Source: Alphaproteobacteria bacterium (lineage in GTDB: Bacteria > Pseudomonadota > Alphaproteobacteria > RUG11792). Taken from it: a stretch of 5,003 nucleotides of DNA. Below the pieces are notes generated by a model. The model ran no database searches, was not told the origin of the DNA, and saw only the letters and a list, made by a program, of their open reading frames with translations. The position numbers and the translations under genes were made by a program. Below, in pieces: positions 1-5,003 of the stretch; position 1 is the stretch's first letter, and the number at the start of each line of letters is the position of its first letter. The stretch covers positions 1 through 5,003 of the forward strand of contig JAFSTL010000006.1 of assembly GCA_017450545.1 (NCBI GenBank). The letters are read 5' to 3'.

Positions 1-981
1 AAGAGGTTTTATGCCTTGTTTGGAATGATTGGCAACGTCGGACTTCTTGCATCAGGTTCGGTCATCATATTCTGTGCCAATATGGCAAAATCCAGCGCTG
101 TGACAAATCCAAACGCGGATGCATTCGGAACAAACTTGTTTTACCAAATGATGTCAGTGTTGGTTTTTGGGTTGTTGTTGCTTGGATTGTATCGTTGGAT
201 GAACAAAAACGTTTTGACAGATCCGAGATTATACACTCCTGGGGAAGGCACGAAAAAGAAGAGTAAGCCTAAGTTGGGAATGGCTGAAAGTTTCAAGTGC
301 ATAATAACTTCGCCATACTTATTGATGATTGCTGTGCTAGTTTTGGCATATGGGGTGTCGATAAACTTGGTTGAAGCGGTGTGGAAAGGGCAACTTAAAG
401 AGCTTTGTCCGGACTCAAATGATTACAATGCTTGGATGGGGCGTTTATCACTGACGACTGGCGCCGTAACAATTTGCTCGGCTATCGCAGCACAAAACGT
501 TTTCAGAAAATTCTCTTGGAAAGTTGCTGCGTTAATAACGCCAGTGATATTGCTGATAACAAGCGCGTTATTCTATGGATTCATAATGTATAAGAATAGC
601 GTGGGCACCGGAGCTGAAGTTATGGGATGTTCTGTGCTATTTTTGGCTGTGCTGGTTGGATTTATACAAAACAGCTTGAGCAAAGGAACAAAATACACGC
701 TGTTTGACTCAACAAAACAGATGGCATATATTCCTCTAGACCCTGAACTAAAAGTCAAAGGTCAAGCGGCAGTAGAAGTGTTGGCTGGACGTGGTGGCAA
801 ATCAGGCGGAGCATTTATTCAATCGACGTTGCTAATGATTGTTGGTGGCGGAGTAAAGTTATCCAGTTTGGTTGACATACTTGGAACAGTTGTCATGGTG
901 ATAGTCATACTGTGGATAATATCAGTGTTGAATCTAAGCAAAAGATTTGAAGCATTAACAGCAGACAAAGACAAGGCATAA
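1..981 (+). CDS. ATP/ADP (nucleotide) translocase, NTT family, 5'-truncated by window edge
   Basis: C-terminal ~326 residues of an NTT/Tlc-type carrier, an inner-membrane exchanger that typically swaps host ATP for bacterial ADP (some paralogues move other nucleotides or NAD). The frame is open from base 1 and the first codons already read as family sequence (KRFYALFGMIGN), so the TTG at 16 is not the start; family members are ~500 residues, so about a third lies upstream. Visible landmarks: the SINLVE-xVWK segment around base 370 with the conserved glutamate, the AYIPLDPELKVKGQAA block (bases ~724-774) with the conserved lysine, and GRGGKSGGAFIQS (~790-825). Several hydrophobic membrane spans separate short basic loops, e.g. 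the Lys-rich loop near 250-275. The C-terminus is short and charged. Family assignment is firm; the exact substrate cannot be read from sequence, because such bacteria often carry several NTT paralogues with different specificities. A hairpin follows the stop. Confidence 0.93.
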   Translation, partial: KRFYALFGMIGNVGLLASGSVIIFCANMAKSSAVTNPNADAFGTNLFYQMMSVLVFGLLLLGLYRWMNKNVLTDPRLYTPGEGTKKKSKPKLGMAESFKCIITSPYLLMIAVLVLAYGVSINLVEAVWKGQLKELCPDSNDYNAWMGRLSLTTGAVTICSAIAAQNVFRKFSWKVAALITPVILLITSALFYGFIMYKNSVGTGAEVMGCSVLFLAVLVGFIQNSLSKGTKYTLFDSTKQMAYIPLDPELKVKGQAAVEVLAGRGGKSGGAFIQSTLLMIVGGGVKLSSLVDILGTVVMVIVILWIISVLNLSKRFEALTADKDKA

Positions 982-992
982 CGGAACCATAA

Positions 993-1023
993 AGGCGCAT
1001 CAGACCCGAAAGCCGGTGCGCCT
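993..1023 (+). terminator. GC-rich hairpin after the translocase gene, probable terminator without a U-tract
   Basis: AGGCGCA (993-999) is perfectly complementary to TGCGCCT (1017-1023), and the stem extends to 9 bp with T1000·G1016 and C1001-G1015, leaving a 13-nt loop. It starts 12 nt after the TAA at 979-981, where a terminator is expected. It is much more GC-rich than its surroundings. No T-run follows on the + strand (next bases are ATAATGG), so it is not a textbook intrinsic terminator; it could act as an mRNA 3' stabiliser or be a dispersed palindromic repeat. The bases 1023-1028 spell TATAAT, but I see no -35 partner at normal spacing. Confidence 0.5.
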
Positions 1024-1143
1024 ATAATGGAATAAAACCTAAATTGCACGGCAGTTTACGATAGAAAAATTAAGAACTGGAAATAAGTTTGAGGCATAAA
1101 CGGTAAAGCAGATACAAATAATAGGAAGAGCAACGCCTCTTGT

Positions 1144-1173
1144 TTTACATTTATAAAGATATCGTGATACAAT
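1144..1173 (+). promoter_or_regulatory. Predicted sigma-70 promoter for ftsA-ampG
   Basis: TTTACA at 1144-1149 (5/6 to the -35 consensus) is followed after 18 bp by TACAAT at 1168-1173 (5/6 to the -10 consensus). TG at 1165-1166 with one base before the hexamer makes it an extended -10 element. Transcription would begin near 1179-1181, giving a leader of about 38 nt before the TTG start of ftsA. It is the best promoter match in the 236-bp spacer. A second, weaker -10-like TATACT lies at 1198-1203, but its leader would be under 10 nt. Prediction by eye only. Confidence 0.55.
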
Positions 1174-1200
1174 TGCGTGTGTGCTTTCGCGATATTGTAT
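1159..1200. repeat. Overlapping inverted repeats in the ftsA promoter/leader
   Basis: Two inverted repeats share this stretch. ATATCGTG (1159-1166) can pair with CGCGATAT (1188-1195) over 8 bp with one T·G, and directly next to it ATACAAT (1167-1173) pairs perfectly with ATTGTAT (1194-1200) over 7 bp. The right arms overlap by two bases (1194-1195), so the full pairings exclude each other. The left arms cover the predicted -10 element; with a start near 1180 only the right arms would be in the RNA, so an operator role in DNA is more natural than an RNA switch. Function is inferred, and AT-rich DNA yields chance repeats. Confidence 0.35.
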
Positions 1201-1208
1201 ACTAACGT

Positions 1209-1211
1209 AGG
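1209..1211 (+). promoter_or_regulatory. Ribosome binding site deciding the ftsA TTG start
   Basis: AGG at 1209-1211 sits 6 nt before TTG at 1218. An in-frame TAA at 1212-1214 rules out any start further upstream, and the next in-frame TTG (1251) lies inside the first nucleotide-binding motif, so 1218 is the only sensible start. Confidence 0.6.
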
Positions 1212-1217
1212 TAAAAG

Positions 1218-2483
1218 TTGTTTGAAAACGAAACAAGAAAAGAAGTTGTAGCTTTGGATGTTGGGACAAACACTGTGTGTGTTGCGATAATGAAGGGAGA
1301 AAAGAAATCACAGGGGGATGCTCAGCTTGGACTTTATGGTAAGACTCGCGTGCTTGGCGTTGGATATCAGCTTGCGAAAGGAATAAAATTTGGAACACTC
1401 TGTAATTTGGAAGATCTGGAAGATTCGATCTTGGCAGCAGTTGCCTCAGCAGAAAAAGAGGCAGAAAAGGGTATACGTTCAGTATACGTCGCAATACCAA
1501 CTTGGTCGTTGCAATCTCACGTTGTGAAAACAAGTATAAATATTGGTCAAATCCCTGTTGATGAAATTCACCTATCTGCGTTGCTTAAGTTTGAAACATC
1601 GGAATGTATTGATGATGACAGGGAGATAATTCATACTTTTCCAGTTTCGTATTCAATAGATGGAATTTCTGAGATACAAGATCCAAGAGGAATGATTGGA
1701 GATAAATTATCTGCAATTTTTCACGTTGTAACGGCGCCGAGCGCTTTCTTAAAAAATATAAAAGGATGTATAAATCGCAATAATATCGATGTCTCTGGCT
1801 TTATATCTTCAACATACGCCTCAGCTTTGGCAGTAACCCTCAGAGAAGAAGTGTCATCCGGGGTCACGATAGTTGATATAGGCGGATCGGTTACATCAAT
1901 AGCTTGCTTATATAATGAAACACTTCTGTATCTTGGATATATACCAATTGGAAGTCAAAGCATCACAAACGATATTGCGACTGTTTTGAGAATAACACGA
2001 TCAAGTGCAGAGAGAATAAAAATTCTTTATGGCGTCTCAGCAGGAACGACAGGAGATGAAACGATCTTAGTTTCCAGGATAGATGAATATGGGGAAGAAC
2101 ATGCACAAAACATCTCTAAGCAACTGCTAAACGAAATAATATCTGATAGATTGGAAGAGATATTAGAAAGAGTGCGAGAACATATATACAATTGTGGAGC
2201 AGACAAGGCGTTGTATCAAACCATAATATTCACCGGCGGAGGAAGTCAACTATCCGGATTAAACGAATTTATTCGCCTTAAAAAATATTTCAGCGACGTT
2301 TCTGTAAGACTCGGCAAACCAATTAACACAACAGGCTCTCACGATTTTGTCAAATCATCATCATTTGCGAGCACAGCAGGAACGGCTTTGTATTGCATGG
2401 GGGGAATTACTAGCTCTTACTCGAACAGCTCTAAAAAGTCTTTTTGGAATAAAATAATGGTGTGGTTTAAGCGAGGTATTTAG
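1218..2483 (+). CDS. ftsA: Cell division protein FtsA
   Basis: Actin-like ATPase that anchors FtsZ filaments to the inner membrane and recruits later divisome proteins. The 421 residues match the usual length. Landmarks in order: phosphate-1 motif ALDVGTNTVCVAI (residues 12-24); the FtsA-specific 1C domain (~95-175) with the IHTFPVSYSIDG and DPRGMIGDKL blocks; phosphate-2 motif VDIGGSVTSIA (219-229); ITNDIATVLRI (249-259); adenosine motif IIFTGGGSQLSGL (336-348); then a Ser-rich linker and a C-terminal amphipathic helix KKSFWNKIMVWFKRG (406-420), the membrane-targeting sequence. Start is TTG with AGG 6 nt upstream. Departures from consensus: Thr19 where FtsA usually has Lys after DxGTx, and GGSVTS where most have GGGTTD. 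The gene is followed without a gap by an AmpG-like gene; the usual neighbours ftsQ and ftsZ are absent on both sides. A pseudopilus PilM-type paralogue is less likely, given the 1C domain and terminal helix. Confidence 0.93.
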   Translation: MFENETRKEVVALDVGTNTVCVAIMKGEKKSQGDAQLGLYGKTRVLGVGYQLAKGIKFGTLCNLEDLEDSILAAVASAEKEAEKGIRSVYVAIPTWSLQSHVVKTSINIGQIPVDEIHLSALLKFETSECIDDDREIIHTFPVSYSIDGISEIQDPRGMIGDKLSAIFHVVTAPSAFLKNIKGCINRNNIDVSGFISSTYASALAVTLREEVSSGVTIVDIGGSVTSIACLYNETLLYLGYIPIGSQSITNDIATVLRITRSSAERIKILYGVSAGTTGDETILVSRIDEYGEEHAQNISKQLLNEIISDRLEEILERVREHIYNCGADKALYQTIIFTGGGSQLSGLNEFIRLKKYFSDVSVRLGKPINTTGSHDFVKSSSFASTAGTALYCMGGITSSYSNSSKKSFWNKIMVWFKRGI

Positions 2484-3707
2484 GTGATGCTGAGTATCTT
2501 CAAGGAAAGACCTGCTATCGTCGCTTACATATTTTCAAGTGCGTTGTTGAGCGGATTGGTGCTCATTGGGATATGCTCAAGTTTCGCATTGATGCTTACA
2601 GAAACAGGGCTCGACACCTCTTCCATAACTCAAATATTACTGGCAACTATTCCATATAGTTGGAAATTTATTTTGTCCCCATTTGTCAAAGAAGTATTCC
2701 TAAAATATAAAAATTCCAAAATAGACGTCATAAAATTTATTTCATATATATCACAATTTTGCATATTCCTGGGTTTTTCTTCGCTTGGTTATTTTCACGG
2801 AGGCAATCTTACTCTAGCATTTTATGTAATCTGCTTGATCGTTTTGTGCACATCTGTTCATGACATAGTCAGAGAGCATATAAAATTGTCATTATTTGAA
2901 CACAAAGACTTAGGAATTGTTACTGCAATTGAAAATACAGGTTTTCGATTTGGCATGTTTGTTGCAGGTGTCGTGATAGTTTATGCCGCAAACACTTGGA
3001 ACTGGAAAGTAGCATTCTTTTCTGCTGCTTTTGTCGTTTTGGGGGCAACGGTAGCAACATTTTTTATAAAACACTGTAAAGAAGCCTATTCTTTTAAACA
3101 CGATAATTCCAAACACATTTTCAAAAACTATATATCCAAATGCTATGATTTTTTCATATCGAATAAAATATTTATAATACTTGTGATATTAATTTCACTA
3201 AAATTAAGTGATAGCACAATAAATATTTTAAAGCCAATGTTTATACATTTTCTTGGAGTAAATCGAATTGAATATGCAAATATGGTTCATCTTTACGGTG
3301 TTATAACTATGTCGTTAGGTGGTATAGTTGCAGGATTAGCCCTTTCAAAATTTGCTATGGTAAAATGCATCCGATTGTCCTTAATTTCACAGATTGCCAT
3401 TTGTTTATTCTTCGTTTACCTGTCAGTCTCGAAAAATAACTTATTGTGGATTACTATTCTTATCAATTGTGCTTCTTTTGTCTTCAGTTTTTCCAACGTT
3501 GTGTTTAGAACTTTGGTCGCTCAAATCTCCAATCGTGATGTCAATATTTTCACTCTCTTGCTTTCTCTTGGTTCTCTAATTCGAATATGTTCATACAGCT
3601 CTTCAGGCACACTTGTCGATAATTTTTCATGGGAATTTGTATATTTATTGTGCTTGTTATCAAATATTCCAGGCTATTTTTTATGCAGAAAACTCATCTG
3701 TAAATAA
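2484..3707 (+). CDS. AmpG-like MFS carrier, putative muropeptide importer
   Basis: Polytopic inner-membrane protein of 407 residues with about 12 predicted spans, of the AmpG branch of the major facilitator superfamily. AmpG imports GlcNAc-anhydroMurNAc peptides for peptidoglycan recycling. Family signals: ETGLDTSSITQ..TIPYSWKFILSPFV (40-68), matching the first AmpG loop motif; HDIV..H..LSLFEHKDLG (126-144) followed by GFRFGMFVAG (153-162); and LKLSDSTIN...LGVNRIEY...YGVITMSLGGIVAG (239-284), matching the start of the second half. Key family positions differ: Lys69 replaces the usual Asp after SP(L/F)x, and REHIK replaces the common DAYR region. It starts with GTG at 2484, right after the ftsA TAG; GAGG at 2473-2476 gives 7 nt spacing. 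ATG at 2487 (10 nt spacing) is the alternative. The second half is strikingly AT-rich (11 G/C in 3121-3180). Family is fairly sure; substrate is inferred. Confidence 0.78.
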   Translation: MMLSIFKERPAIVAYIFSSALLSGLVLIGICSSFALMLTETGLDTSSITQILLATIPYSWKFILSPFVKEVFLKYKNSKIDVIKFISYISQFCIFLGFSSLGYFHGGNLTLAFYVICLIVLCTSVHDIVREHIKLSLFEHKDLGIVTAIENTGFRFGMFVAGVVIVYAANTWNWKVAFFSAAFVVLGATVATFFIKHCKEAYSFKHDNSKHIFKNYISKCYDFFISNKIFIILVILISLKLSDSTINILKPMFIHFLGVNRIEYANMVHLYGVITMSLGGIVAGLALSKFAMVKCIRLSLISQIAICLFFVYLSVSKNNLLWITILINCASFVFSFSNVVFRTLVAQISNRDVNIFTLLLSLGSLIRICSYSSSGTLVDNFSWEFVYLLCLLSNIPGYFLCRKLICK

Positions 3708-4490
3708 CTATTTCCTCATAAAAAAGTCTTTATAAAGAGCTTTCACCATTGGAGCTATAAGATCTTTGACATAATCATTCATTGAATAGAACCCCTTAGG
3801 TTGCTTTATTATCCACTTAGCTGCGCTAACAGCTCCTTTAGCGAATATTTCCTTCGAATGAGCCTCATGAATCAGCTTTATATTCTCAAATTCGCCCATA
3901 AAGCTCACTTCATGCGTTCCAATAACGTTGCTACATCTCTGAACTGAAAATCCGATTTCTCCGCGCCTTCTTTGCTCTATTATGCCTAGCCTAACGAAAT
4001 TTGCTACGTCATCAAACTTTCTGCCTCGTGATTTCGCTATTGTTTTGCCGAGCATTCGCGCAGTCCCAGATGGTGCATCTTTTTTAAATTTGTGATGAAC
4101 ATCCAGTATTTCAACATCGAAATCTTCATCAAGCATCTTTGCCATTGCGTAAACAGTCATATTCATGAGAGCAATCAGGAAGCTCATATTTGGCGCTGTA
4201 AATACAGGAATCATAGAAGCACATTGTCTCATCAAATCAATATGCATCTTCGAAAGTCCTGTTGTTCCTATAACTAAAGGAATATCTGTTCCCTTATCCA
4301 ACACATAGCGGAGCATTGACTCCGTTGCCATAGGACAAGAAAAGTCTATTATTACTTCTGTTTCATCGAACAAGGTCGCTATATTATCTTTGCTCGAAAC
4401 CTTGCTCATGATAGCATACCCTTCCTGAAGCGCCGCCTTTATGACGTATCCCCCCATAGCTCCAGTTGCACCGAGAACAGATATTTTCAC
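3708..4490 (-). CDS. dapB: 4-hydroxy-tetrahydrodipicolinate reductase
   Basis: Cytoplasmic NAD(P)H-dependent reductase that converts 4-hydroxy-tetrahydrodipicolinate to tetrahydrodipicolinate in the diaminopimelate/lysine pathway. The 260 residues show the dinucleotide-binding GATGAMG (7-13), IDFSCP (48-53), VIGTTG (73-78), and the DapB signature VEILDVHHKFKKDAPSGTA (126-144), with His132 as catalytic acid, Lys136 as its partner, and PSGT (140-143) for substrate binding. GEIGF (177-181) and IGTHEVSF (190-197) are the usual C-terminal blocks. Start is GTG at 4490, since GTG AAA ATA begins the Rossmann strand and GGAG at 4498-4501 lies 7 nt upstream. It follows ssb by 14 nt, so the two share an operon. 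Oddities: the stretch between GATGAMG and IDFS is about 25 residues shorter than in E. coli, SVGVN after the APN motif is SFLIALMN here, and there are about 13 residues after the usual C-terminus. Confidence 0.94.
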   Translation of the reverse strand: MKISVLGATGAMGGYVIKAALQEGYAIMSKVSSKDNIATLFDETEVIIDFSCPMATESMLRYVLDKGTDIPLVIGTTGLSKMHIDLMRQCASMIPVFTAPNMSFLIALMNMTVYAMAKMLDEDFDVEILDVHHKFKKDAPSGTARMLGKTIAKSRGRKFDDVANFVRLGIIEQRRRGEIGFSVQRCSNVIGTHEVSFMGEFENIKLIHEAHSKEIFAKGAVSAAKWIIKQPKGFYSMNDYVKDLIAPMVKALYKDFFMRK

Positions 4491-4497
4491 CAGTTTT

Positions 4498-4505
4498 CTC
4501 CGCCT
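4498..4505 (-). promoter_or_regulatory. dapB ribosome binding site
   Basis: On the minus strand, AGGCGGAG overlaps the last base of the ssb TAA (4505-4507) and ends 7 nt before the GTG at 4490. It supports the GTG start and translational linkage of ssb and dapB. Confidence 0.65.
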
Positions 4506-4942
4506 TAAAACGGAATATCGTCAGAGACAGGAATATCGCTGCTGACGTCCGCACCTTCTGAACCCGTTTCTGTCTTTTTCGGATCAAGGATTATCAAATC
4601 CCCACGGAACTTGCCGAGAACCACTTCCGTTGTCAAACGCTCGATACCACTTTTATCTGTCCAACTGCGTGTTTGCAATTGTCCCTCCAGGTAAATCTTC
4701 GTTCCTTTACGGACGTATTTCTCAACAATTTCCACTATTCTTTCGTTGAATATAGTGATTCGATGCCATTCCGTTTTCTCTTTTCTCTCCCCGGAGACTT
4801 TGTCTTTCCAGATTTCTCCAGTAGCTAAACTGAAAGACGTCACCTTAGCTCCGTCTGGCATAAAGCGCACTTCCGGATCTTTTCCTAAATTCCCTATCAA
4901 TGTGACCTTGTTCAAGGTTCCTGCCATTTTTGTTACTTTCAA
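4505..4942 (-). CDS. ssb: Single-stranded DNA-binding protein SSB
   Basis: Coats and protects single-stranded DNA during replication, recombination and repair, and recruits partners through its C-terminal tip. The OB fold covers about the first 115 residues, starting at the classic MAGTLNKVTLIGNLGKDPEV. Counting from that Met, the DNA-stacking aromatics known from E. coli SSB are present: Trp40, Trp54, Phe60 and Trp89. The tail ends in acidic SDDIPF, the usual protein-docking tip. The protein is 140-145 residues, against about 178 in E. coli, because the flexible linker is only ~20 residues. Two starts compete: ATG at 4927 gives the conserved family N-terminus, while TTG at 4942 adds MKVTK and is the one placed 11 nt from the strong AGGAG at 4954-4958; from the ATG that site is 26 nt away. 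I list the TTG form on spacing, without certainty. First gene of the pair with dapB. Confidence 0.95.
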   Translation of the reverse strand: MKVTKMAGTLNKVTLIGNLGKDPEVRFMPDGAKVTSFSLATGEIWKDKVSGERKEKTEWHRITIFNERIVEIVEKYVRKGTKIYLEGQLQTRSWTDKSGIERLTTEVVLGKFRGDLIILDPKKTETGSEGADVSSDIPVSDDIPF

Positions 4943-4945
4943 ACG

Positions 4946-5002
4946 TTATATCTCTCCTCTCAGTTTAGCATACTTTTGCGTTCCACACATCCATTGCCTG
5001 GG
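4946..5002 (-). other. Possible 3' tail of a gene upstream of ssb
   Basis: A minus-strand frame is open from the window edge (5002) to a TAA at 4946-4948. It encodes 18 residues ending in AKLRGEI and stops 3 nt before the TTG start of ssb. Such tight spacing, with the ssb ribosome site inside the upstream frame, is typical of an operon. However, all three minus-strand frames are open at the edge over this short length (stopping at 4946, 4961 and 4965), so it is only a possibility. I do not recognise the residues. No + strand ATG occurs in 4943-5003, so a divergent gene does not start here. Confidence 0.2.
4951..4960 (-). promoter_or_regulatory. ssb ribosome binding site
   Basis: The minus strand reads AGAGGAGAGA, the strongest Shine-Dalgarno-like purine run in the window. 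Its AGGAG core is 11 nt from TTG 4942 and 26 nt from ATG 4927, so it favours the TTG. No convincing -35/-10 pair lies between it and the window edge; a TATGCT at 4967-4972 (4/6) has no good -35. Confidence 0.55.
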
Positions 5003-5003
5003 A

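Noticed and set aside
573..1049. Two short minus-strand open frames opposite the translocase
   Set aside because: They lie antisense to conserved NTT motifs and have no recognisable product or ribosome site; shadows of the coding frame.
982..1217. tRNA or small RNA gene in the spacer
   Set aside because: No cloverleaf, TTC-loop or CCA-like end could be laid out on either strand; only the hairpin and promoter elements are supportable.
1039..1533. Minus-strand open frame of 164 codons opposite the ftsA start and spacer
   Set aside because: Antisense to well-supported ftsA codons, would cover the ftsA promoter, and its translation resembles no family and has no domain-like pattern.
2910..3116. 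Minus-strand open frame inside the ampG-like gene
   Set aside because: Cys-rich appearance comes from reading the opposite strand of hydrophobic codons; no spaced Cys pairs of a real metal-binding domain.
3394..3579. Plus-strand open frame in another frame within the ampG-like gene
   Set aside because: Hydrophobic shadow of membrane-span codons, wholly inside a continuous gene; no sign of a frameshift.
3728..3737. Palindrome CTTTATAAAG near the dapB 3' end, considered as terminator
   Set aside because: AT-rich, inside coding sequence, with no loop or T-run; too weak to support termination.
3809..3817. TTATCCACT, one mismatch from a DnaA box
   Set aside because: Single copy inside conserved dapB codons (WIIK region) with no cluster or AT-rich unwinding element around it.
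4384..4587. Minus-strand open frame across the ssb-dapB junction
   Set aside because: Out of frame with both genes, each of which reads intact through its conserved ends, so neither a fusion nor a frameshift.

Overview
The window looks like a chromosomal piece of an AT-rich, obligately intracellular bacterium, most likely an alphaproteobacterial endosymbiont or parasite of the Rickettsiales/Holosporales kind. The main reason is the 3' two-thirds of an ATP/ADP (nucleotide) translocase gene at the left edge; this carrier family is confined to bacteria living inside eukaryotic cells (Rickettsiales, Holosporales, Chlamydiae) and to plastids. The alphaproteobacterial-style SSB N-terminus, the AmpG-like carrier and the compact gene spacing agree with this. 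Taxonomy is inferred from gene content only.

Layout, left to right. (1) Bases 1-981, + strand: 3' part of an NTT-family nucleotide translocase. (2) Bases 982-1217: non-coding spacer of 236 bp with a GC-rich hairpin just after the translocase stop (993-1023) and a good extended -10 promoter (1144-1173) with overlapping inverted repeats in front of the next gene. (3) Bases 1218-2483, +: ftsA, the actin-like division protein, TTG start, complete with a C-terminal membrane-targeting helix. (4) Bases 2484-3707, +: an AmpG-like MFS carrier that begins at the base after the ftsA stop, so the two are almost certainly one transcript. (5) Bases 3708-4490, - strand: dapB (dihydrodipicolinate reductase), whose last base touches the last base of the ampG-like gene: two convergent genes with no bases between them. 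(6) Bases 4505-4942, -: ssb, 14 nt upstream of dapB, giving an ssb-dapB operon. (7) The last ~60 bases hold the ssb ribosome binding site and possibly the 3' tail of a gene upstream of ssb.

Functionally, three of the four complete genes bear on the cell wall and division: FtsA tethers the FtsZ ring to the membrane, AmpG-type carriers import muropeptides for recycling, and DapB supplies diaminopimelate for peptidoglycan cross-links (and lysine). That suggests an intracellular organism that still makes and perhaps recycles peptidoglycan while importing nucleotides from its host. I see no mobile element, CRISPR array, tRNA or rRNA. Every complete gene here has a non-ATG codon as its Shine-Dalgarno-favoured start. 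I found no clear undescribed system; the most interesting points are the ftsA-ampG pairing away from ftsQ/ftsZ, departures from family consensus in FtsA, AmpG and DapB, and the repeat-rich ftsA promoter region.
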